DNA of 64,000 bases from Rhexocercosporidium sp. MPI-PUGE-AT-0058 (GCA_020746875.1 JAGTJL010000021.1:992001-1056000); one strand, 5' to 3'. Numbered from the stretch's first letter, positions 34,554-47,220 are shown. A program made the numbers and translations. Notes: a model not told the origin generated them from the letters alone.

Positions 34554-35141
34554 TCAGTAGTATATATGTTTCTTACCAAACTTCAAATCTATAACACTCA
34601 TTCTAGGCTGCGAAGAACATCTAAAATCACAACACCATCTCATCACATCTAGGTTACAACTTCGACCCCTCTCCCATCCCACCCCTCCCTCTCTCTCTCG
34701 CCCCTTCTTCCCCTTCCCCGTCCTAATCCTCAGCCCCATCCTCGTCTTCCGCTTCTTCCCCGCCCTAGCCATCCTCCTACTCGGATAATTGACCGGACTT
34801 TCATTCTCTGGTATAGGGTCCAGGCTTCCCTCTCCCTCTGCTCCATCGTCGCGATCCCTCGTAGGCGGAGATCTCCCAAACATCTACGATTGAGGTGAGA
34901 GTGGGCGTCCCAAGTGCTTTGGCCGGGCTGAGATTGTCCTCCCTCGCCGTCGACTGATGTCTGATACGTTACTATCCATCTCGTCATTCGGTCTTCGAAT
35001 AGCTAGTGTTTCAGCTCTGTGAGGATAAGTTGCCCCAAGTGAATCTGAATCTGTAGCACAAGGCGGAGGAATGGCATCTGAATTTGTAGCTGCTACATTC
35101 GTGGCTGTTCGAGTTGGAGGGTTTGCACTTCGCATGCTCAC
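34554..35141 (-). CDS. Possible two-exon basic protein (tentative)
   Basis: The proposed exons 35141-34968 and 34883-34554 join in phase across an 84-bp intron (GTATCA..CGTAG), giving 167 aa: an Ala/Thr/Ser-rich start (MSMRSANPPTRTATNVAATN), then FGRSPPTRDRDDGAEGEGS and a strongly basic KKRKTRMGLRIRTGKGKKGR segment. No domain is recognised. The 3' end is pyrimidine-rich on the plus strand, so the basic run could be a low-complexity artefact. Low confidence. Confidence 0.3.
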
Positions 35142-35268
35142 AACTGATCGAAGTCAACTCCTTTCGATTCGTCTCTCGATAACCGTATTACCTCCTCCTC
35201 CCTCCTCATAGTCTCTCTCTACTCATCTGCCATACTTATGAAGTGACGGGATCAATTGAGTTGCCGTA

Positions 35269-36589
35269 CAACCGAGTCATAAAAGTTTGTGTAGAATTAT
35301 GCACCTTTAGAGGCTTCGTTTAATCTAAGACATTCTACCCCTCACTGCACACATACATAATTCATGAATTCCATTTTTTATTTCCTTTACTCACGCTTTC
35401 TAAATCATTTCCAAAATGGGTGTTTCACTCAAAAAGCGAGGTGTAGAGCTCACCCCTACTCAACGAGCTGTTATTTGGACGCTTTATCAAGAAGGCTATT
35501 CTCCGCGAGAGATTGCAATCAAAACCCCATATGCGAAAGAAACTATTGCACGGTTCATTTAGCGTCACACGGAATCTGGTTCTACGACTTTTGAAAGCAA
35601 GCCAAGAAGTGGAAGGCCAAAGATACTCACTTCTCGGGAGTCTAGAGCTTTACTACGTACTGCTTTACAAGAGCCTCGTATGACGTTGAAAGCGCTCGCA
35701 ACGCCGTCCAAATCTGGCCATCAACTTAATTACCGTACAGTCGCTGTTATCCTCAAATCCTTTGGAAAAGCTAAACGTAAACCACGCAAGAAGCCTTACC
35801 TTACTCTCCTTTACAAAAAGAAGCGAATGGCTTATTGTAAAGCCGAGAAAAAGATGAATCGAGACAATAGGAAGGTGTGTTGGAGCGATGAGGTTACATT
35901 TGAAGTAGGAGAAGATATGTCTACTTTCTATGTGACTAGAGGGCCTGGTTCGGAAGAGGCGTATGCGGACAAGAATCTACGGCTTACTTTTAAGAGTGGA
36001 AGGACGACTGTTGGTGTGTGGAGTTGTTTCTGTGGAGACGAAATGGGACCTTTGTACATGTTACCGCCGGGGGAGAATATAACTGCAAAACGATACCATT
36101 GGGTCTTGCAGCATTACTTTATTCCATTTTATAATAGAATGAGAGCAAAGTACGGAGATGAAGTGGTAATGTAAGAAGATAATGCTCCGTGGCATACCGC
36201 AAAGATTGTCACTAATTATCTACGCAACAAGGAGATTAAGCGTATGATTTGGCCCCCGCAATCGCCAGACCTTAATCCAATTGAGAATCTGTGGAAGTAT
36301 ATTAAAGATCTAATCGCTAAACGAAAGCACTCTTGTAAAAGTGCTATAGATTTAAGAGTAATACTCACAGAAGTTTGGCAGGAAATCAAGCCAGAGTTCC
36401 TCTTGAAGCTCTGCGATTTTGTGCCACGGAGATGGGAGGCTTGCTTGAAGAATAAAGGAGGAGCTACTAAGTATTAGAGCTTTAATTTAAGCCTATATAG
36501 AGAGTATTAAGTAGAGAAATAAAGAAGTTGTTTTGAAGTGAAGTTTGCATTGATTTGAGTCACGTGAACAAACTTAACTGACTCGGTTG
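35269..36589 (+). mobile_element. Tc1/mariner transposon, full length with TIRs and TA flanks
   Basis: The terminal inverted repeats are 22 bp: left CAACCGAGTCATAAAAGTTT from 35269, and the right end (36568-36589) reads CAACCGAGTCAGTTAAGTTT in reverse complement, 19 of 22 matching. A TA dinucleotide sits immediately outside each end (35267-35268 and 36590-36591), as expected for the Tc1/mariner target-site duplication. The 1321-bp body carries one transposase frame with two stops, so the copy is probably non-autonomous now but structurally complete. Confidence 0.9.
35416..36477 (+). pseudogene. Tc1/mariner transposase (DD34E) with two in-frame stops
   Basis: The frame runs 354 codons from ATG at 35416 to the TAG at 36477. 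The N-terminal helix-turn-helix region has LTPTQRAVIWTLYQEGYSPR and SKPRSGRPKIL. The catalytic DDE core has VCWSDEVTFEVGED (first Asp), EDNAPWHTAKIV (second Asp) and SPDLNPIENLWKYI (Glu), with 34 residues between the last two, i.e. DD34E, typical of Tc1-like elements. Two codons are now stops: TAG near 35561 (after ARFI) and TAA near 36172 (after DEVVM). Both could come from CAG or CAA by a single C-to-T change in a CpA context, the RIP signature. The rest is intact, so inactivation is recent. Confidence 0.9.
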
Positions 36590-36591
36590 TA

Positions 36592-37419
36592 CAAAAGACA
36601 ATATCGTCAAAGTTCGTCACTACAACAAGCGCGTGATGTTTGCCATTTATGAATGACAACGTCTGAATACCTAAAGGCTCAAACAAAATTCCAAGATGAA
36701 AGCACGATAAGGGGAAAGAATCACCCACTTTCTAAATATAATCAAGTGGCTAGATCCAGGGTCTGAAAGTGGTGCAATACAGTAACTCTAGTTGCCACCA
36801 GCGGCTCAACGTGAATCCATCTCGTTGGCCAGGAAGCTTCCCAGACCGTCGAGTGAATCGATCACGACAGGAGGCGAGCAAAAGCTTACCTGAGAGCGAG
36901 GGATTTTCCATCAGAGCTTTCCGATGCCGCGAATACATTTCCACTTGGCTTTCTCGTTAGAGTCCAGGGTATGTGATGCGAGACGAGTGAAGTGCCGAAA
37001 CCCTGGTTTATCTGACTATCCACGTACTCTCGTGTGGGTATATTTGCTATTCTTGGTGGTGAAGCTACAGTATAGAGCCTCACAAAACTCCAGGCTCCAG
37101 GATAAATATTTGTACAGTCTTTTGTTTAGTTAGACGGAGTTCCAGGAAGGGATTGGCTGGGGGGCATACTTGCGCTTCAGTCGAATCCTAACACTTGACA
37201 CGCTTCTACTAGATTTGGAACTTCGTCCGCTGTTCTGCTTGCAGCACCCCATCTCACCGAGCCCACTGGGAAAAGTCAGCAGGAATTCTGGCTGTGGCGA
37301 GACTTCTGAATCGGGAGAGATGTTGCTTAGAAATGTGTTTCGAGGGTGGATGGTCTCCGAAACTCAACAGAAACAAGTGACATGACTTTCTTCGACGTAC
37401 ACTTCTCCGGCACCATTTG
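36592..37419. other. Intergenic, no supported gene
   Basis: Only short frames are present. The region lies between the mariner copy and the 3' end of the peroxiredoxin-like gene; the true last exon of that gene may extend into 37250-37419. Confidence 0.4.
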
Positions 37420-38300
37420 TCAACTCTGACATCGTGGCGCAGCAAGCTGCAGTTCTTTCCGAAAAGATACTGCTCTCACTGCCAGTTCGAAGAAATTTTG
37501 AAAAGCCTCTAACACATTTCCCATGAACACAGAAGAAACAAAACTCCACTCACTTCGATCCGTCCCCCAACACCCACCAACCTGCCATCTATTCGCACTG
37601 GGATCCACCTCTCTCGCCCAAATATTCTCATTCGTTCCCAACTTCCTAATGGCGACCTGGGTCCACGGATTCAACAGATGGTAAGTCGTACTAACACCCA
37701 AACCCCAACTAGCATACACCTCCCTCTCCTCATCAATAATCACCTTGACAGCCCACGCGCCACCAATCTGCGTGATCCATTTATCGGTCGCTGCTTTCGA
37801 GGCGTGTGAGATAGCTACGCAGTGCAGGTTTGGGTGTTTATTCGCTATACGTCTGAGTTCGATGAAGTTCTTCTCCGCAACTAATAAGCAAATGCTAAGT
37901 GTAAGTACATGTCCATTTGTCAAACCATGAGCTGGAAAGAAATGTGAGAAAATGTGAGGGAATTTGGGAAAGACGAACAAGGACATCCAGTATGTCTCAA
38001 AAACACCACAATCGTACTCCGTCCATCCTCAGCCGGCAACCTCAACTTCGCAGAACTCGGCGCCCTCGTTCCCAGAATCGGCGTCTGCGCTACCTCAACT
38101 GGCGGCGGTATAGGCGTCTGCCATGATTTCAGCGCCTTAGGGACCTGGAGATCTTTAAAGGGGTTTGCGAATGGGAGGGCGGCGTTGTTCGCGGTTCCAT
38201 CTTTGGAGTTTGAGGGGCTTGAGTAGTCGGGGATGGAGAGGGCGTTCGAGGGGATGCCGGCTTTGCGGAGGGCTATTTTGGTGGTGAGTTTGGCGAACAT
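37420..38300 (-). CDS. Peroxiredoxin-like AhpC/TSA-family protein (PRXL2/AAED1-like)
   Basis: Exon 1 is 38300-37979 and exon 2 is 37880-37554, joined across a 98-bp intron with a GTTCGT donor. The join rebuilds VFLRHTGCP-FAEKNFIELRR, the catalytic Cys motif (G-C-P-F) of thioredoxin-fold AhpC/TSA-like proteins. Further matches are NLHCVAISHASKAATDKWI, GGAWAVKVIIDEEREVYASW, then GLGVSTTYHLLNP and RWQVGGCWGTDR. Only one Cys is conserved at the active site. The N-terminal 90 residues look like a variable, possibly mitochondrial, leader. The last exon is uncertain: a 45-bp intron (37509-37553) leading to the stop at 37420 fits the phase, but the C-terminus it gives does not look conserved. Confidence 0.7.
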
Positions 38301-40566
38301 TGCTTTTACTCTCTTTCGTTTCTTCGGGCAATATGATGGATTGAATGAGGAATGAGGGAGAAAAAAGATAACTTACGCTTAGAATTCTAGGTGAGGAGCT
38401 CACGGTGTCGAGGCTTGAAACATAGGAGTGTCGCGAAATGGCGAGGCTGGGAAAGTGGATCGGGACCCCTTGCGTTTCAAGGTTCATATCACGTGCGGCT
38501 CGAGAAGATTTGTTTACTTTCTCACAGGTAGCGAGGTAAGGTCTTGAAGGCTTACGATGTGTAAGCTTGTTAAATTTTTCGTTCGCAATACGAGGCTTGA
38601 ATCAAACTCCACCATAATCCATCATGGTGACAACCCAGGCAGCCTGCAGACTAATCATCTTTCCAAAGCTAGTCGGTCATCTCATCTGCACCAACTAAAC
38701 AGCCTGTTCACATGAGAATTTTCCAACTATGTAACCTCTCCTTCTATCTATAGCCAATCTTATTATCATCAGTATTGCTAGCTTTGATCCTCCAGTAAGA
38801 TACTTGGGCAATGACAGAACATCTCAGGACACAGATCGAGACGAGCACAACCTCCGCATAGTTAAGATGTATTTCCCAGGACATAATGAGCGGTGCGACC
38901 GTCCTACTCTCCCCCATAGAAACAAAATTAAACGCCTGAGATCTTGGCGATGTGGTAATCAATCGCCTCTACTTCGCACCACTTTCCTTCCCCATGCCAA
39001 TTCATGTCATCAGCATTAAGCGAATCCACCCTAAGTCGTGTCGATGTAACAGACGCAGCCGTTTATCAAAGAGTGCCGAGAAGCCTGTGTAGTGAGCAGA
39101 GTAGTATGATGAGAGGTACAATATACTTTTCTCTGTCTTTGAAAGTGATGAGCCGATGCCATGAGCCTCGGAAAATCGGTTTACAGAGGTTAAGGTTGAT
39201 AATAGTTATTGAGTGTGGTGGACTGTGTACCGATAGAGTCAAGTTGAGGTGTTGACTGAGGATGATTGGAGAGGCTGTTGAGTCAATGTTGGGCGATACT
39301 TGGTTGAAGCGCTAGGAAGTGTCGAAGTGATTGTCTTCGGAGACGAGTTTCATGTCTTGAACGGCGTGCAAAACGAGGACTTATGGGTGGTAGCTCTCGC
39401 TGAAGAAATAACAACAGGCGGGGTGTCTGGTTAGTAGCTCCAGGGGGAAAGCAACATCTACTACTACCAAAGGGAGTGGATAGGAAGCTAACTTGGTCTG
39501 CAGCTGTGTCCCTCTCTTGACACCTAAATGGTTTCCAACGCCACGCAATAATACAGACACATGGATAAACAGAGATATAGACAAATGCGATTGCACTTGC
39601 AATCCTCTTTTCCAAAACCAAAATCCAAACTCACTTCAGAGACCACTGTTTACAGGGGTCACATGCAAAACAGGTGCAGTAGGAGGAACCGTAATATAGA
39701 CGCCCCACCCAAAGATCCGAGTTTCCCATTATTACCAGGTGTTGTTTGTCCCTTATTCCTAATTACACACACAAAAAGAAAAAAGAGTAGAGCAAAGCAA
39801 AGCAAGCAGAGCCCCGCCCTCAATTTCCCTTTCCTTTCCTTCCCTTACAGCCAAGCGGAAATCCCAGATGAGTAAAGCAAAGCAAATTTCCCAATGCCCC
39901 TGATCCCGCCGATTTGTTCCCCATCCCCGAACGAAAGAGGAAAACACTCAAAACCAACGCGCGCAATGTCAGAAAATTTCACGACCCTCAACTTGGACCT
40001 GGCACAACGTAGCAACGACGACCGAGAGACGAAATAAAAAGCCAAGCACGCCTGCCGGAATATGCCGATTGGTCCCCCATTCGTTGCTCGAAAAACAAAG
40101 CTGTACTTTTGTGTGGTCGATTGGGCGAGTAAACGTATTCCATACCACCAATCGATCGCTGCCTGTCTGCCTTTCATCCTTCGGACAGCCAATCCCATGC
40201 CATCCCAACCGTCGCTATGGTCCTGAGGAACCCGACCTCCGATATAAAGCAGAATGAACACCGATAGAGGAGAGGTATCGAAATCCCAACGCTCCACCAA
40301 TGCAAGGCAAAAACGGAAAACACAAAAACACCCAAAGGAAAAACCTATGACCGACGTTGAAGTCGATACCTAGAGGTGACATCCCATGCCCAGAAGAACA
40401 TGGATGTGTCGCCAACAGATAAATCCAACTCAAACTGGTCCCTGCGCCGACCCACCGTCCCCATGAATTTGTCCATCAGCAAGGTATGCAGTTGCCAAAC
40501 ACCGTATTTGATCCGCCCCATTTTATACCATTCACAGACCCCTGCTCCGTTGATGAATATGATCCC
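38301..40566. other. Intergenic, no supported gene
   Basis: 2.3 kb lies between the start of the peroxiredoxin-like gene and the stop of the low-complexity gene. Frames at 39283-39621 and 39845-40300 have no domain and overlap each other. No repeats of note. Confidence 0.45.
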
Positions 40567-42279
40567 TTAACCCCAAACCGAAGCCTGTACACCGAGTGAG
40601 TTCTTTCCCCACACGCCGCTCTTTGATCCCCAGCCGAGACCAACATCTTGCTGATTCTGAGAGTTAGGGTTGGAGGCTGCTGAAGCAGTTCGTCCATCCT
40701 TTTCTCCTTGGTTATCCTCGCTACTGGCAGCGAAGCCGTAGCTTAGTGGCGAAGGTAGAGGAGTGGTAGAGCGCTTGTTCAAGGCCGGGTTTGGTGCCTG
40801 TCCACTGGGGCGAGTTCCAATAGGGGCGACACCAGAGCTGGTTGGGCCCTTACCTTGACGAGGAGGCGATCCACCGGGAGACGAGGTTGAGGTGCGGCTT
40901 GACTGCTGGGCTGCCGACTCAAAGAGGCTGAAGCTGCTGGTTGGGTTCGAGGATGGCGACGAAGTACTGTTGGCACGGGATCGTTGTTGTCCTGGAGCTT
41001 GACTGACGGCCGATTGAGGCTCAGCTTGAGCTTGGCCCTGGTTGTCACCTTGGTTCTGAGCATTGAAGTGGTCAAAAGCCAATGGAGAGTGGCCACGGAT
41101 GCCAGTTGCAGATTGAGATCCTGAACCTTGGGTTCCTGGTCGCGGAGTACCGTTCTCATCGAAGGCACCATTCTCGCTGTAAGCTGCACCCTCGCCGTAG
41201 AGAGCGTTGCGTTGGCGAGCAATCAACTCTCGGCGTTCCTCTTCACTCATACCACTACCGGGGCTCATTGTGCGGTCAAGTTGTTTACCTCCCATAGTCG
41301 AGATCTCAGCTGTAACGCCTTATTCTAGTCAGTAAATGTTGATGTGAAAAAGGAGGCCAGAGTGTCCAGAGAAGGAGGACGATCACACAGCACAGAAAGC
41401 GAACGGAAGAACGATATGGACAGAAATTTGGGATGGAGGAACCGCTGGGTACAAGGTATATGCATGGGTATTGTTGTACGGAATTTGTGTTATACAGAAG
41501 AGGGTGGCCTACTTCGATTGTACTGCTGCTCTTGGTGGTAGTTTCGCAGTTCTCTCTCACGTTGTGCTGCCATCCTTCGCTTTGCCTGCATTACTTGTTC
41601 GGCCTCGTTGGCACCTCGGGATGGAGCGTGTCGCTGGTTGGCGTAGAAGTTTTGCAAGTTCGAACCTGAGAAGGAACGCGCATCACCAAAGTCGCCGCTG
41701 GCCGAGTGGTGTCTTGGAGGACCGCCGCCCATACGTGGGTCTAGATATTGTATATAAGCACTCTGCCTCCTTGGTTTGATCGTGTCCCTTACCGTATTGC
41801 TCAGTGAAGGTTCTTGGAGGGCCACCAGACATTGGCATTGACTCTCGACGGCCGGGTCCAGGCATGTTTGGGAACATCTTTCCGCTCTTTGCCAGGTTGT
41901 CAATAGCACGGTCGACCTCTGTAGAAAATCCATTAGCATGTTGATCTTGATATCACTGGCGCATGATGTCAGGACAGGCGCAAGGTCACTGTCTCTCTTC
42001 CGCAGAGAGCCCCAGCATCTCGAACAAGACTATGCGCCTGGAGACTCCATCTGCCACCTTATCCCATTCCGTGTTGACGTACCTTCGATTTGTGTCATAA
42101 AGGCTCCTGTCTCCTCTCGAGGAACGGCCGAGCTGGCACCTGCGAGTCCTGTCAATTGACCTGTCCGTGCCACTGCATCTCCTTATCAACATACCAGATC
42201 GAGCTGGCGGCGTCTGCTGTTCCCACGTAGGCTGCGCAGCCCCAGAGGCTGGCCATTGTTGATTATCGTAATAAGACAT
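40567..42279 (-). CDS. Conserved Gln/Ser/Gly-rich protein, five exons
   Basis: Exons 42279-42195, 42148-42083, 41918-41793, 41740-41513 and 41309-40567 join in phase at GTATGT, GTACGT, GTAAGG and GTAGGC donors and YAG acceptors, giving 415 aa. The start reads MSYYDNQQWPASGAAQPTW. A short structured core reads FMTQIEEVDRAIDNLAKSGK, then MFPNMPGPGRRESMPM and DPRMGGGPPRHHS. After that come NEAEQVMQAKRRMAAQRER, GGKQLDRTMSPGSGMSEEER and ELIARQRNALYGEG, and a long Ser/Gln/Pro-rich tail ending QASVWG. These short blocks look conserved across filamentous fungi to my eye, but I can name no domain or function. The composition suggests a disordered RNA- or complex-associated protein (inference only). 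Its 5' flank is the first long repeat-studded tract. Confidence 0.75.
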
Positions 42280-42970
42280 ATTTTCGGATCGAGAGATGCT
42301 TCGAAAACTGGGGCCTGCAGTGCTGATTCGAGGGGCGAAGTAAGGAACGTATACGACAAAGAGGTCGCGAAGAGGACTCTATTGCCGCAGCATGTATTAG
42401 TAGAGTAGAGTGGTGGAAGGTTGAGAGAAAGGGAGCGAGGGTGATGGCGAGAGTGAAGGTTGCGTTGAGGTGAGTAAGTGAGTTGAGGGAGGGAAGATGG
42501 ACAGCCGAGGAAAAAAAATCTACTGCTGGCACGAAAGCGAAGCGGGAGCGTTCGAAAGGTGATGAGCGAGATTTTTTCCCTCGACTGTCTCAGCCGAGCG
42601 ACGGAAGCACTGGACTATTTATTAATTTTACTTACCAAAAAGTCCAGACACGCAGGCAGACAGGGAAAAGGAATGACCCTCAACGTAGAACGATAAACAA
42701 CCGCAGAGCGTAGGTGTCGAGATGTGATGATCAAAGAGACCGATCGGGTATGAGATGCAAAGGAGAACAGGATGAAAGGAAGCAAAGGAAGTTCAGTTAG
42801 TCAGTCAGTCAGTCGGTCGTAGGTTGGATGGATTATTGCGGGCAGGCAAGACAAGACAACAGAACTTGACTTTCCTTGACTTGGACAGGGTTCATTTCAA
42901 CGGACTATCGCCGTCCCAGTCGCATCGCATCCCCTCGCAATCCAATCCCTCCCTCTCCCCCGTCCCTCCC

Positions 42971-42994
42971 AGTCAGTCAGTCAGTCAGTCAGTC
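42971..42994. repeat. (AGTC)6 microsatellite
   Basis: Six perfect AGTC units; a related CAGT run is at 42794-42814. Confidence 0.9.
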
Positions 42995-44056
42995 CCACAC
43001 TCCTCCGCCGGTCCATTGGAAAGGGAGGATTTAGGATTGGACGGGGCAGGCGAGAGTGGGAGTGGGTTGGTCTTTGCCACGGCTGCCCGGGTAGTCCGTA
43101 TTTTATTTGCCAAAAGGAGCATAGTAGTTTGGTCTTGGATGCCCTGCTCAATTTCTTTTTATTTGATATCCTCCTCCTGTTTATTCGTGTGTTCGGGCTG
43201 GCCTGGCCGCTGGCTTCCGCAAGTGCAAGGCGAGATGAGGGCTTTAGCACTCTTTTATACTCTTTGCAGTCTAATCTTTCATACACTTCCCTCCCTTCCC
43301 TCTCCTCAAGCATCTACATATGTGGCATGACGATGTCTGCATGGACAGAGAGCATGCGGCTCATGGTACATGGCGGAATGCACTGCACCTGTCATTCTAC
43401 TAGGTGGGTAGGCACAGCAGAGAAAGGCGGATGCCATCATGGGACAGTGAAGACCTCGATGGCGGGCTGCATATGTACGAAATTTCGTCCCGGGTATTTC
43501 AGGAGAGGGCAGGTCTGGAGATATCAGGCAAATGAATTTCTCTTGGCAAGAACTATGGCTTCCAGAAGACATCGAGATAAGCTTAAATCGGGAATAGATG
43601 AGAACGCTCTGTGGAGGTGCTATTCTTATGATGCATCCTTCAAGTATCCTGTATCGTCCCAGGAGTGCTACTTTTTCTTGGACTTCTCATTTTTGAGCAG
43701 TTGCAGGTTGAACATCACAACGCGAGTTGTCCCGAGACCACTGAGGGACAATATGCACCGAAGCGTCAACTGTCGCATGGCACCGTGGCAGACCGTGGGG
43801 GGCTCCTCGAGTTACCAGTTGCGAGTAACGAGGAACCGAAGAAAGGGTATGAACTCCGAAGGTCTGGCTGACAAGAAGTTCATTCCCTGATACATCCGTG
43901 CGAAAATATCAGGATAAATATCACGAGAAGGTCCTCGCTGAAGAAGTGGAATCTGAGAGCGATACCTATCTATCATTACCTGCTGTGCATACATACTGTA
44001 CTGCCGGATCAACTCACTCTTGATCTGATCAGGCAAAATATGCACGGCCAGCCGAG

Positions 44057-44076
44057 CCCAGCCCAGCCCAGCCCAG
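44057..44076. repeat. (CCCAG)4 microsatellite
   Basis: Four perfect CCCAG units follow GCCGAG; a (CCACCA)-like run is immediately downstream. Confidence 0.8.
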
Positions 44077-44527
44077 CACACCCACCCACCACCACCACCA
44101 ACCCAGTATCAAAAAAAGACATACGTAAGGCTGATAAATTATCTTTCCATCCATTCCAACAAAACATTCCTGTGTCACCTTCTGTCACATCTCCTCCAGC
44201 ACCACACGCTGCAAAACAGCTCTAAGACCCCTACCCGAGTATCCGAACTATATCTCCTCTCGAATATCATTATATACTCGGCAAGCTAAGTAGCAGTATC
44301 TCGGAATCCTGAATTAATACTCCGAGACATCTAGAAAGTCTACTATTTCCTTATCAGCACCCACGTGCTTAAGCTGGCAGCTTTGCCGAATGGCCTTGCT
44401 TATGAGAGTTATGGTGCGCGAAAGGACAGCCAGGAGGAGGAGTTCGAGATCCCTCTCCGGACTTTCTGTGCTAGCTGACATGCAAGCGATCTTGATATCG
44501 GCCCTTCCTTCCTCGAAATAACCAGCA

Positions 44528-44592
44528 CCACAACCACAACCACAACCACAACCACAACCACAACCACAACCACAACCACAACCACAACCACA
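44528..44592. repeat. (CCACAA)n hexamer repeat, about 11 copies
   Basis: About 65 bp of near-perfect CCACAA. The opposite strand reads as poly-Val in one frame (GTTGTG), which opens a spurious frame. Confidence 0.9.
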
Positions 44593-45337
44593 GCCAGCCA
44601 GACACCATCCATCGTCAAACCTTCCCAGCCTTCACTGCATGCAGAGGTAAAGAAAGATCCAGCCCCGATGCTGTCCAAATATCGACTTCTTGTACATGAG
44701 GAAAAAAAGCTCGATGCAAATGCAAACCTCTCCACCACCAAGTCCACGTACATCTCAAATATGCACCCCACCATGCCCCTCCCCTTCCCTCCTACAAAAT
44801 CCACGTTCGTTCGTTCGCATGTGGCCACTGGCCGCACTGCAATGGATTACCCACGCCAAGCCTTCTCTGCAGCAGTCGTTTCTTCTTGCAGACGGGCTGG
44901 GGCTTGGGCTGGACACTTGTACTGTATGGGCTGGTCGGCAAGGACAGGGAAATTCGGAATTAGGCGCGCGAGTTGCGGCTTGATGTCCGTCGAGAGACCA
45001 TTTTAAAAACCAGACCCCTGACGATACTTTTTTCCAGATGCCCTCGCGGTAAATCTCTTGTGGAGAAGGCGTGGGACGACCCTTTCATTGCGACCCATCT
45101 GGTAATATTAAATCGCACCCACCCACTGCACGGGTCGTTCTTTATTCGTTGGTGCTTCGAGAAGCGACAGGTGGAAGCCAGATCTCATCACTCAAGATAC
45201 CAAAGTAGATTCAGTAAGAGCCTGGAACAATTTACCAATAAGCCGGGTCCGTACTTAGAGACCCTCTCCCCCTTTTCACACATACTGTACGGAGTCGTAC
45301 GTTGCTCACTCATATCAACCCTGCCAAACGCTGTCCC

Positions 45338-45366
45338 CAATTCAATTCAACTCAATTCAATTCAAT
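45338..45366. repeat. CAATT pentamer repeat
   Basis: About six CAATT units with one substitution (CAACT). Confidence 0.8.
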
Positions 45367-47196
45367 CCGCCAGGTCCCCTTGCCCTCACCCTTACACCTT
45401 CCAGAAACCAACCAGGATCGCAAGGACCAAGACATGGGCCTAACGTGCTTCGGCCCGGGAACAGATCTCTGACCTGCCAGAAACATCAACAAGTCCGTGA
45501 TGAGGAGAGTTGAAAGTTAAATTCGAAAATCAAATCCGAAGACGAAAATAATATTCCGTTTCCTTCCTGAGGCATGGCTTAGTGATCTCGCCACTTGGGA
45601 CTAAATTGAACAAGCCCAGATGAATTGGACAACGCGAGGAAAAGACCCAAAAGAGTAAAGAGACTACTAGCTAATCAACTTCTTCGAAATACGATTATTT
45701 CCACATTCGGAGTGATGTCCATGCAACACGTTATCTACAGACCCAGAGAATTTGTAAGTCGTACTTCTCACTCCCAAGAAACAAATGACTTTTTACACCA
45801 ACCCAACAGGACAGACACATCTTTTTATGATCATACCGGTACTCGGCGATACTATTCTTCCTAGCCTTCCTTTTATTCCATCGTCCTTCCATTTCTCCAG
45901 ATCTCTTGAGGCAGAGAAGACAAGGAGGGTCAGGCAAAAACATTCGCTTGTTCACCCCTCCACCCCACCACAACACCCAACGAGGCCGCCTCACTCACTC
46001 TCTCACCCTCTCACTATCACTCATTCGCTACTATCGCGTGCGAAAAAGCTGCAGCATTCAACTCGTCACTCCTGTAAAGCCTATCTGCAGGCAGCAAGCA
46101 GAAGCAGCCCGCTTTCCTACCTACCGACCTACCGCCTACCTATTACATGCATGGCGCTGTGCTGCGGAACTGCAGAACTGCAGTCTGCATAACGCTACCT
46201 GCATGCTGCAGGTCTTTCCATCACTCCACTCCATCGTTCCATTACAGAAAAGTTTCTTTCGCTGAAATTTTACCCCTCTTCTCCTCTTGATAGGCGATAG
46301 AGTTCGCTTTTTGAGAACCCCTCCTCTGACGGGCAGATAGAGGCAAAAACACTCTAGCAAGGCAGGGTGGGATGGGATAGCGAGCTTCCCCATGGCACGG
46401 GACGGGATGGGATGGTGGAGATGCAGGTGCAGAACCATCATCCTATCACAGAATGCCTTGAGTCAGTGAACCGCGAAGTCGTGATTACCATATCATCAGT
46501 CAGTCAGTTAGTCAATCAACATCTTTGTTCAGTTTACAGACAAGCTCTTTTCTTGTTGATTCCTTGCAAGATCTGACCTTTGGACTCTTCCTTCGGTTAA
46601 CCCCTCCGCGACAGCACACCACTACGGATACATGGAAAGAAATAGATCTTGCTACCTATACCTACTGTTACGTTGTAACCACCGCTGCAGTCAGCCTTTC
46701 TCGTCCGGGGGCCGGCGGGGGGTTCTCCATTCCTCTCTCTCCCTCTCCCCCATACTTTCATCCCCCAAACATCACACTACACCATACATTATTCAGCACC
46801 CCCAAATCCCGCAACCCAAAATATCCCAAACCTCACGCCACAGAACCCCAAGCTTCGCAGACCCCAGCCGGAAAAACATTCCGCCTTGCATCCCCTCTTC
46901 TTGCCTTGCCTTACTCCGTACTTTGCCTTGTCCTACACTCCGTTCTGTACCTCTGTAATTTTCACATGGTACATTTCTACCCCTCCCTCCCTGTACTTCC
47001 TAACGCAATTCCCACGCTCAAATCCTCCAATCCTCCAATACGATTCACCCACTCACTATAGCTTAGGTCAGGTCAGCTCGCTTCAGGCTCGGTTGAGTAA
47101 GAAAGAAGGTAATTTGTCATACAATACCTCCTTACCTATCTAAGTATCTTACACAGCATTTCCAAGTCTCTATTCCTCTAATAACCGCCCCTGTCC

Positions 47197-47220
47197 GATC
47201 TGATCTGATCTGATCTGATC
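47197..47220. repeat. (GATCT)5 pentamer repeat
   Basis: Five overlapping GATCT units, perfect. Confidence 0.9.

Noticed and set aside
43129..43890. 253-aa plus-strand open frame
   Set aside because: Composition is erratic, no domain is visible, and the frame runs through simple sequence and likely promoter DNA; no supporting splice structure.
44409..44837. 142-aa minus-strand frame with a poly-Val run
   Set aside because: The Val run is only the CCACAA hexamer read backwards; the flanks show no coding character.
46525..47061. 178-aa plus-strand frame
   Set aside because: Pro/Ser/His-rich translation of a C-rich, low-complexity tract; no conserved block.
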